Shown one piece after another: positions 6,846 to 13,746 of a stretch of DNA of 64,000 nt (within the stretch, counting starts at the first letter, position 1; every line of letters starts with the position of its first letter). Both the position numbers and the translations under genes were made by a program. Below the pieces are notes generated by a model that saw only the letters and a list, made by a program, of their open reading frames with translations, ran no database searches and had not been told where the DNA came from. This DNA comes from Achromobacter ruhlandii. GTDB taxonomy: Bacteria > Pseudomonadota > Gammaproteobacteria > Burkholderiales > Burkholderiaceae_B. Location: assembly GCF_902859695.1 (NCBI RefSeq), contig NZ_CADIJL010000005.1:237406-301405 (forward strand), written 5' to 3'.

Positions 6846-7394
6846 TCAATCCGGCAAGCGCAGGCCCTCGAGCTGCCGCGCCGGAATCGGCGTGATCGCG
6901 CTTTCGCTGGCGGCGGCGTCGGTGGTCAGGTGCTGGATCAGGTCCAGCGTCGTGGAGCGGCGCGTCAGCATCAGGCAGGTGACTTCCGCGTCGGCCACGC
7001 GCGTGGCATGCCAACAGCCCGGCCGCATGCACACGCCCTGCCCCGGCTCGACGCGGAACGCCGCCAGCGTCTCCAGGTCGGGGCTGCCGTCGGCGGCGCT
7101 GCGCGCCACCACCTGGATGATGGCGCCCGTCAACGGCACGATGGCCTGCTGCGTCAGCAGGTGCTTTTCCAGGCTGGCGATCTCGCCCTTGGCGCTGCGG
7201 TAATTGACCCACAGCACTTCGGCGTCGCCGCCGGCGCCGGTGTTGAAGACATGCTCCTGCCAGAAGTCGGTGGCCTCGTTGCTGAACAGGGGCACGCCGT
7301 TGCCCAGCGGTATGGGCTTGCCCAGCATCCAGCCATAGGACGTGAAGGCATCGGCGGTCAGGTCGTGCACGGGCAAGGCGGCGGCGCGGGTCAT
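6846..7394 (-). CDS. Ureidoglycolate lyase (AllA) family protein
   Basis: A 182-residue protein of the ureidoglycolate lyase/hydrolase family, a cupin-like fold that in purine catabolism releases urea from ureidoglycolate. Recognisable parts are the N-terminal FTSYGWMLGKPI, a central FRVEPGQGVCMRPGCWHA metal-site-like block and C-terminal LDLIQHL. It is slightly longer than typical AllA (about 160-170). Its ATG overlaps the stop of the preceding small integrase-arm-domain gene (ATGA), so the two are translationally coupled. No other purine-degradation gene is nearby, so the in vivo substrate is uncertain. Confidence 0.75.
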   Translation of the reverse strand: MTRAAALPVHDLTADAFTSYGWMLGKPIPLGNGVPLFSNEATDFWQEHVFNTGAGGDAEVLWVNYRSAKGEIASLEKHLLTQQAIVPLTGAIIQVVARSAADGSPDLETLAAFRVEPGQGVCMRPGCWHATRVADAEVTCLMLTRRSTTLDLIQHLTTDAAASESAITPIPARQLEGLRLPD

Positions 7395-7630
7395 GTCGGG
7401 TCCTTGGCGGGAAGAGAGGCAGCGGCACGCCGGGGAAATTCGGCGTCGTAATCGAAGTCGCCGCGCGCAATGGCCGCCAGGATGGCGGCGCGGCGGTCGG
7501 CGGCGCGTTTGAGGTTGGCGGCAGTGGGCTTGACGCGGATGCGCTCCACGCAATGGCGGCCCTGGTAGAAGAAACCGATCTCGATGGACGATTCGGATGC
7601 CGGCCTGACGCCGTCGAACCCTTTGCTCAT
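7391..7630 (-). CDS. Orphan integrase arm-type DNA-binding domain protein
   Basis: A 79-residue protein (MSKGFDGVRPASESSIEIGF...) matching the N-terminal arm-binding domain (DUF3596 type) of phage tyrosine integrases: FDGV, a strand ending FYQGRHCVERI, PTAANLKRAADRRAAILAAI and GDFDYDAEFP. The core-binding and catalytic domains are absent and the ORF stops cleanly. It is either a stand-alone DNA-binding protein or what is left of an integrase. The start at ATG 7630 has a purine-rich site (GAGGGGGCGGC). Its stop overlaps the start of the AllA-like gene. Confidence 0.7.
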   Translation of the reverse strand: MSKGFDGVRPASESSIEIGFFYQGRHCVERIRVKPTAANLKRAADRRAAILAAIARGDFDYDAEFPRRAAASLPAKDPT

Positions 7631-7716
7631 GCCGCCCCCTCGCGCCACAGGCGCGCTGGCGCCTGCTCGAAAGTTCGGGATTATCGCAGTTTTTGCCCGA
7701 TACGAAGCTCGCGGCT

Positions 7717-8199
7717 TCAGCGGTTTTCCGCGGCCTGGCTGGCCGCCGCCAGCCGTCGCCAATTGCGGCTGGCATAGGCGTGCGCCTGGCGCAGACCGGC
7801 CCACAGGCCCAGCCGCTTGGCCCAGCGCAGGGCGCCCGCGGCCTCGAACTGCGTGACGCGCCGCACCTCGGTGCCCTGCCCCGGCACCGGCCGCAACTCG
7901 AAGGTGTCGACCAGGGAACCGACCCAGTCCGCGCACCACACCGTGCTGCGCTGCATCTGGTAGCGCAGACGTTGGTCGGGCTGCAGGATCAGGATGCGCT
8001 GGTCGATGGTGCCACGGTCGGTGGTGCACTGGCGCGTGTGGCCCACGGCGGGGACGCCTTCGAGCACCTTGCAACTGATCGGCTTGGGCACGCCCAGGCG
8101 AAACAGCAACGGCCGGGTGTCGTCCATGCGCGCGTGGAGGAAATGCGGCCAGATATGGCGAGGCTCGTATGGGAACAACCAGCGGGATTCGATCTGCAT
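7717..8199 (-). CDS. SRPBCC-fold (polyketide cyclase/START-like) protein
   Basis: A 160-residue protein starting MQIESRWLFPYEPRHIWPHF. It has the helix-grip layout: an N-terminal strand, HIWPHFLHA helix, central strands (RLGVPKPISCKVLEGVPAVG, QRILILQPDQRLRYQM, VDTFELRPVPGQGTEVRRVTQF) and a long C-terminal helix (WAKRLGLWAGLRQAHAYASRNWRRL). The fold binds hydrophobic ligands; no specific function can be assigned. It is divergent from the cupin gene at 8286, with a shared 86-bp promoter region. Confidence 0.65.
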   Translation of the reverse strand: MQIESRWLFPYEPRHIWPHFLHARMDDTRPLLFRLGVPKPISCKVLEGVPAVGHTRQCTTDRGTIDQRILILQPDQRLRYQMQRSTVWCADWVGSLVDTFELRPVPGQGTEVRRVTQFEAAGALRWAKRLGLWAGLRQAHAYASRNWRRLAAASQAAENR

Positions 8200-8285
8200 G
8201 CGGGATTCCTTGCCGCGATGGCACGCCGTGGACGCGGCCGACGACCCTGTTATAACGCGTATAGGCCGCCCCCTGGAGAAGCCCC

Positions 8286-8666
8286 ATGCCCACGGACCTG
8301 TCGTCGCATTACATTTTTCTGGATGCCAACGGCCATGCCGCCACGGTCAAGGGCGGCGACGCCTTCTGGTCCCTGCCGCGCGACGCGCTGGAACCCTACG
8401 GCCATGGCTGGCTGCTGTCGGAGTACAGCTTCAGCGCCGACTGGCCGCAGTGGGAAATGCATCCGCAGGCCGACGAAATCGTGCGCCTCATGTCCGGCAC
8501 GGCCGAGCTGCAGCTGGAATGGCCCACCGGCATCCAGTCCGTGCGACTGGAAGCCGGAAACGCCTATGTGATCCCCAAGGGCGCCTGGCATACCGTCAAG
8601 GTGATCGAGCCCTGTCGCATGCTGCACGTCACGCTGGGCGCGGGAACGCAGCACCGGCCGCTCTAG
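8286..8666 (+). CDS. Small cupin-domain protein
   Basis: A 126-residue single cupin. The two metal-binding motifs are recognisable as WPQWEMHPQADEIVRLMSG and AGNAYVIPKGAWHTVKV, giving His, Asp/Glu and His ligands. Start at ATG 8286 follows a GGAG site (CCTGGAGAAGCCCC). Cupins of this size may act as small dioxygenases, isomerases or sugar-binding regulators; nothing here distinguishes these. It is the only plus-strand gene between the divergent SRPBCC gene and the convergent MFS gene. Confidence 0.75.
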   Translation: MPTDLSSHYIFLDANGHAATVKGGDAFWSLPRDALEPYGHGWLLSEYSFSADWPQWEMHPQADEIVRLMSGTAELQLEWPTGIQSVRLEAGNAYVIPKGAWHTVKVIEPCRMLHVTLGAGTQHRPL

Positions 8667-8713
8667 GCTCGCTTGCGCCGCGCGCGGGCCGCCGGCCTTC
8701 CCGGACGGCCGCT

Positions 8714-9973
8714 TCAGGCGGCCACGGCGGCGCGCACGCGCGGCAGCTCGCGGTCGTCGATGGGCCAGTGCAGCGCCGCCGACAACACGCCCAGCGCCAT
8801 CGCGCCCAGCCAGATCAGGTCGTACGAGTGGGTCGCCTCGAACACGACGCCGCCCAGCCAGACGCCGAGGAACGAGCCGAGCTGGTGGCCGAAAAAGACG
8901 AAGCCGAACAACGTCGTGATGTAGCGCACGCCGAACACCTGCGCGATCAGGCCGTTGGTCAGCGGCACCGTGCCGAGCCAGACGAAGCCCATGACCGCGG
9001 CGAACACATAGACCGACCACGGCGACAGCGGCAGCAGGAAGAACAGCGCCATGGCGGCGGTGCGCAGCAGGTAGATGCCGGCCAGCAGATACTTGCGGCG
9101 ATGGTGCGCGCCGAGGATGCCGCAGACGTAGGTGCCGGCCACATTGGCGAGCGCGATGATGGCCAGCGCGGCGACGGCATCCGCCGCCCGCATGCCCTTG
9201 TCCATCAGGTAGGCCGGCAGGTGCGTGCCGATAAAGGCCAGCTGGAAGCCGCAGGCCAGGAACCCCAGGTTCAACAGCCAGAAGCCGCGTTGGGAAAAGG
9301 CCTCGCGGATCGCCGCGCCGAGCGGCTGGTCGGGCTGCGCGGGGCCGGCCTTCGATGCCGCGCGCTCCGTTTCCTTCAGCGGCCAGGCCAGCGGCGTCAG
9401 CACGGCCAGCACCACCGCGAAAACCAGCAATGCGCTCACCCAGCCCGCGCCGCCGATCAGCCACTGCGCCGCCGGCACCATGGTGAACTGTCCCAGCCCG
9501 CCGACCGCGCCCGCCACGCCCAGGGCCCAGCCGCGCCGCTCGGGCGGCACCAGCCGGCTGAGCGCGCCGTAGATCACCGCGAACGCGGTGCCCGACAGGG
9601 CCACGCCGATACAGATGCCGGCGCTCCACATGAAGGCGGCCGCGCTGGTGGCGTGCGCCATCCCGGCCAGCCCCAACGCGTAGAACACCAGCCCGCCCAG
9701 GATCACCTTGGCCGAGCCGTAGCGGTCGGCGATCATGCCGGTAAACGGCTGCACCACGCCCCAGGTCAGGTTCTGTACCGCCAGGGCCATGGCGAAGGTC
9801 TCGCGCGACCAGCCGCGGTCCATGGTGATGGGCAGCAGGAACAGGCCCTGCACGTGCCGCACGCCCAGCGCCAGGCCCATGACGATGCCGCCGGCCAGCA
9901 CCATCAGCCACAGGTTGCGCGACGGCGTGGCGGGACCGGATGAAGCAGCGACGGACGGAATGGCGGCGGACAT
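8714..9973 (-). CDS. MFS transporter, monocarboxylate/oxalate-type
   Basis: A 419-residue integral membrane protein with about 12 hydrophobic segments. The N-terminal half has RHVQGLFLLPITMDRGWSRE and GMIADRYGS, the conserved MFS loop 2-3 motif. The PERRGWALGVAGAVGGLGQF region and the C-terminal FGFVFFGHQLGSFLGVWLGG are characteristic of OFA/monocarboxylate-transporter-like members. A central cytoplasmic loop (LKETERAASKAGPAQPDQP) separates the halves. The substrate is probably a small organic acid, but this is not shown. It is the only gene on its transcript; the minus-strand kinase fragment upstream is broken. Confidence 0.85.
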   Translation of the reverse strand: MSAAIPSVAASSGPATPSRNLWLMVLAGGIVMGLALGVRHVQGLFLLPITMDRGWSRETFAMALAVQNLTWGVVQPFTGMIADRYGSAKVILGGLVFYALGLAGMAHATSAAAFMWSAGICIGVALSGTAFAVIYGALSRLVPPERRGWALGVAGAVGGLGQFTMVPAAQWLIGGAGWVSALLVFAVVLAVLTPLAWPLKETERAASKAGPAQPDQPLGAAIREAFSQRGFWLLNLGFLACGFQLAFIGTHLPAYLMDKGMRAADAVAALAIIALANVAGTYVCGILGAHHRRKYLLAGIYLLRTAAMALFFLLPLSPWSVYVFAAVMGFVWLGTVPLTNGLIAQVFGVRYITTLFGFVFFGHQLGSFLGVWLGGVVFEATHSYDLIWLGAMALGVLSAALHWPIDDRELPRVRAAVAA

Positions 9974-10057
9974 GGCGACCCTCTGGCGTGATACCTCGAA
10001 CCCGCGCGCGGGCGACTAACCGCTATTACAGGGGCGCGGCGGCGGCCCTTCAACTGA

Positions 10058-10486
10058 TTATTTTTCGCCGGCGGCATGCGCGGCGGGAATGCCAGCGGGC
10101 ACCCACAACGAGAACACCGACCCCTTGCCCGGCACCGAGCGCAGCGAGATCTCTCCATGCAGCAGCCCGGCCAGCCGCCGCACGATGGCCAGGCCCAGGC
10201 CCAGCCCCTCTTCGCTCCCCGGCGCGGCGGGCGCGCCGGCGCCGCGCATGAACTCGGTGAAGACGGCTTCCTGCAGCTCGGGCGCGATGCCCACGCCCGT
10301 GTCCCACACCTGGATCACGACGCCCCCGCGCCGCCGCCGCGCCGACAGCAGCACCCGCCCCTGGGGCGTGTACGACAGCGCGTTGCGCAGCAGGTTGTCG
10401 AGAATGCGGCGCAGCAGGGCCGGGTCGGTGTCCAGCGCCAGCCGGGTGGGCGCCACCGACAGGCGCAGGCCGCGCGCGGCACGATG
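10058..10486 (-). pseudogene. Remnant of a sensor histidine kinase (HATPase domain only)
   Basis: The minus-strand frame between an in-frame TAA (10489-10487) and the stop at 10058 encodes about 142 residues of a histidine-kinase ATPase domain. It shows the N box (RRILDNLLRNALSYT), G1 (DTGVGIAPE), F box (VFTEFMRG) and G2 (GLGLGLAIVRRL). There is no dimerisation/phosphoacceptor domain and no normal start; a GTG at 10456 is the only candidate. Homology stops abruptly at about 10486, where base composition changes to AT-rich. This is a 5'-deleted kinase gene. The ATPase boxes are intact, so a small ATP-binding protein cannot be excluded. Confidence 0.75.
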
Positions 10487-10662
10487 TTAACGGTTCGTTT
10501 TCTATCGTTACATTTGCCGTTTTTTTGAGTGCTACTGCTGGTTACAGTGCTGTCCTCGTCCCTTTTTTAGACAGGCACTTCGACCATGCGGCACGTCCGG
10601 CTTCGCTCGTTCCCTTCCGCCGCGCCCACGCGCGCCCTGGCGCAACCCGGGGGCGCCGCATC

Positions 10663-13600
10663 ATGAGCGCCGCTTTGCGTTTGCGAACAGGCTTGCGGCC
10701 GCTGGCGCTGGCCGTGGCGCTGGCCGCGCTGGGCAGCGCGCCGGCCAGCGCCGACGAATACGCCGACTGGCAGCACGACTGCGTCGGCCGCACCTACGCC
10801 ATCACCCCTGACGTCAGCTGCCAACGCGCCTATGCCGAAGGGCTGGCCGCGGTGATCACCGGCAAGGCCAGCGACTCGGCCGGCACCTGGGGCTACGTCG
10901 ACAAGCAAGGCCAGATGGTCATCAAGCCGGCGTTCCAGGAAGCGGAGTCGTTCCAGAACGGCCTGGCCGCGGTGCGCCAGGAGGGGCTGTGGGGCTATAT
11001 CGACAAGCGCGGCAACTGGGCCGTCAAGCCTCGCTATGCGCGCGCCTCGGGCTTCAATGCGGAAGGCACCGCGCTGGTCGAACTGGACGAGCGCGACGTG
11101 CTGATCGATCGCCAGGGCCAGGTGGTCAAGACGTTCGAGCTGGGCACGCGCTCGTGGGGTTTCGAACGCGGCCAGAAGCTGGCCGAGATGGAAGTGCCGC
11201 AACCGCCGCGACTGTTCAACACCGCGACCGGCCGCGCACTGACGCTGCCCGCCGATGTGATGATGCTGGCGTCCTCCGACGACGCCGGCTCCCTGCCGGC
11301 GCAGCGGCGCAGTTCGCGCTATGGCGGCTGGTGGGGCCTGCTGGATGCCGACGGCCGCTGGGCCATCGCGCCCGACGTGCTGCGCTCGCAGCAACCGCCG
11401 CTGCGCGACGGCGACACGCTGGCCGTGCAGCGCGAAGACACCTGGCGGTTCGTGCGGCCCGACGGCTCGGCGTTGAACGGCGACGGCTATGAAAACGTGA
11501 CGCGCGTGGCGTCCGGCCTGTGGCTGGTGAAGCCCAAGGGTGACGGTCCCTACGCACTGCTGGATGCGCGGCTCAAGCCGCTGCGCACTTTCACCAATCA
11601 ATATGTCGGCGTCGAGGCGAGCGAGGGCTGGAAGGTGCTGACCGACGTCGACGCGGTGATCCTGATCCCGCCCGACGGCAAACCGCGGGTTGTCCCCGCG
11701 GCCTTCGGCCGCGTCACCATCCAAAACGGCATGGCCTGGATCAACGCCCAACAGCCGGCCGGTGCGGGGGCGGCGCCGTCCGCCGCGCAGGCCGACGTTG
11801 CCGCCAGCGTGGCGGCGCCCCCGGCAGCGTCCCTCGACCCCTCACCACCGCTGGCCGCGGATGTCGCGACCGCCGCGCCGCAGGCGGTCGACGCCGCCAC
11901 TGCCGCGCCGCAAGCCGTCGAGGCCGCGGCAGCGGCCGACGCCGCTGTGGACGCCGCCGCGCCCATCGCCGCCGATGCCGCCACCGCGGCCGCCGACGCC
12001 GCCGTCAGCGCCGATGCGGGCGGCTACGAATCCGAAGCGACCCTGGCGCAGATCTATCGCCCCGACGGCACGCCGCTGCTGGACGCCGACACCGTCGCGC
12101 GCCTAGGCCAATACCGCGTCATGCCGTTCAGCGCCAAGCGCGCCGCCGGCAAGGCGCGCGACGGCCGGGCGGACGCCGACGCGCTGCCGCTGGCGCTGCT
12201 GCGGCCCAACGACTACAACCAGCCGACCGCCATCCTGACGCGTTCGGGCAAGATCGTCACCAATGCGGAATGGGACGACATGAGCAGCTACGACGCCACC
12301 GCGCCGCTGCTGGTGCAGACCCGCGAGCGCACCGTCGGCGCCATCGACGCCGACGGCAACTGGATCCTGCCGCCGAAATACGCCGGCATCGGCGGCTTCA
12401 ACGGCCCCTATTCCTGGGCCCGCACGCCCGACATGGACCGCAACGCCGCCGTGCTGATCGACACCCGCGGCAATCCGCAGAAACTGCCGGCGCGCATCGA
12501 GGTCAATGGCGAAAAACTCGACGGCGACCTGCTCTACTTCTATGCGCTGGACGAACGCCGCAACCGTCGCTGGGGCCTGTGGAACGTCCGCGCAGGCAGC
12601 GAGACCGTGAAACCGACGCTCGACCGCATCGAGGACTTCACCGACGATTGGGCCAAGGCGCAGGACCACGATCGCTGGGGCGTCATCGACCGCCAGGGCA
12701 AATGGGTGGTGCCCGCCACCTACTCCGGCAGCTATGAACTCGATTACCTGGGCAACGGCTATCTGCTGGCGCGCGAACCCAAAGGAGAAGACAGCTCCGG
12801 CTATCGCGACGACTATCGCCTGATCAATCTACGCACCGGCAAGCGCAGCGTGGTGCTGCACGACCGGCCGCAGGATCTCAAGCAGGGCCGCTACCTGGCG
12901 CAAGGCAAGGACGGCGCCACGCTGCTGTTCGACGCCCAGGGCGGCATGACGCGGCTGTTCGAAGGCGAGCCCGAGCGCAAGGAGCAGTTCGGCGACTGGA
13001 TCTACGTGCAGTACCGCTCACGCAATGGCGCCATCGACGCCCGCGGCAACTTCAAGGTGCCCCCCACCCATGGCGAATTCAACCCATTCTTCGTGCAGCC
13101 CGAGGGCCTGGCGCGCGTCTCCGACGGCCAACGCTACCGGCTGATGGACGAGAACGGCAAGACGCTGCTGCAAGCGCGTGGCGATGGCACGCCGCTGGCG
13201 TCGATGAAGCGCGCGGTGTTCCGCGACAGCAAGAATTCGCAAAGCGTGATGACCGATCTGCAGGGCCGCGAAATCACTCGCTTCAAGGGCGAATTCACGC
13301 TGGACGAACGCAGCGCCAGCGAGGGCGTGGTGGTCTATCGCGGCCAGGGCGACCGCTATGGCTTCGTCAACGCCGACGGCAAGCGCGTGGTCGGACCGTA
13401 CTTCGATAAGCTGGGCCCGCTGCGCGACGGCCTGGCGCTGGCGCGGCGCGAGCAGCGCAGCGGCAAGCTGCTAGGCTACATCGACCTGAGCGGCCGTTAC
13501 GTCATCCCGCCGGAATTCGGCTGGGCCGATGACTTCAGCGAAGGCCGCGCCCTGGTGCGCCGTGAAGGCCTGCTGGAATTCATCGACACGCGCGGCACGA

Positions 13601-13746
13601 CCATGACGCTGTTCGGCCTGATCTGCGGCGAAGTCGTCGTGTTCGACGCGCAGGGTCGCCTGACCTGGCCGCGCGAAAAGCTGACCTGCCCCGACGCCGG
13701 CGACCTTGAATACGCGTCCGCCCCTGAATCCGCCCAAGCACAATGA
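10663..13746 (+). CDS. Giant secreted WG-repeat protein 1
   Basis: A 1027-residue protein with start chosen at ATG 10663, giving a normal signal peptide (LRPLALAVALAALGSAPASADE). Repeats of about 35-60 residues with the WG core run through the length, e.g. TWGYVDKQGQMVIKPAF, LWGYIDKRGNWAVKPRY, WWGLLDADGRWAIAP, RWGVIDRQGKWVVPATY, LGYIDLSGRYVIPPEFGW. Residues about 363-455 are an Ala/Asp/Pro-rich linker splitting the repeats in two halves. WG-repeat proteins are mostly of unknown function and probably form beta-rich surface or periplasmic scaffolds. The next gene encodes a paralogue and overlaps by 4 bp. Confidence 0.85.
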   Translation: MSAALRLRTGLRPLALAVALAALGSAPASADEYADWQHDCVGRTYAITPDVSCQRAYAEGLAAVITGKASDSAGTWGYVDKQGQMVIKPAFQEAESFQNGLAAVRQEGLWGYIDKRGNWAVKPRYARASGFNAEGTALVELDERDVLIDRQGQVVKTFELGTRSWGFERGQKLAEMEVPQPPRLFNTATGRALTLPADVMMLASSDDAGSLPAQRRSSRYGGWWGLLDADGRWAIAPDVLRSQQPPLRDGDTLAVQREDTWRFVRPDGSALNGDGYENVTRVASGLWLVKPKGDGPYALLDARLKPLRTFTNQYVGVEASEGWKVLTDVDAVILIPPDGKPRVVPAAFGRVTIQNGMAWINAQQPAGAGAAPSAAQADVAASVAAPPAASLDPSPPLAADVATAAPQAVDAATAAPQAVEAAAAADAAVDAAAPIAADAATAAADAAVSADAGGYESEATLAQIYRPDGTPLLDADTVARLGQYRVMPFSAKRAAGKARDGRADADALPLALLRPNDYNQPTAILTRSGKIVTNAEWDDMSSYDATAPLLVQTRERTVGAIDADGNWILPPKYAGIGGFNGPYSWARTPDMDRNAAVLIDTRGNPQKLPARIEVNGEKLDGDLLYFYALDERRNRRWGLWNVRAGSETVKPTLDRIEDFTDDWAKAQDHDRWGVIDRQGKWVVPATYSGSYELDYLGNGYLLAREPKGEDSSGYRDDYRLINLRTGKRSVVLHDRPQDLKQGRYLAQGKDGATLLFDAQGGMTRLFEGEPERKEQFGDWIYVQYRSRNGAIDARGNFKVPPTHGEFNPFFVQPEGLARVSDGQRYRLMDENGKTLLQARGDGTPLASMKRAVFRDSKNSQSVMTDLQGREITRFKGEFTLDERSASEGVVVYRGQGDRYGFVNADGKRVVGPYFDKLGPLRDGLALARREQRSGKLLGYIDLSGRYVIPPEFGWADDFSEGRALVRREGLLEFIDTRGTTMTLFGLICGEVVVFDAQGRLTWPREKLTCPDAGDLEYASAPESAQAQ

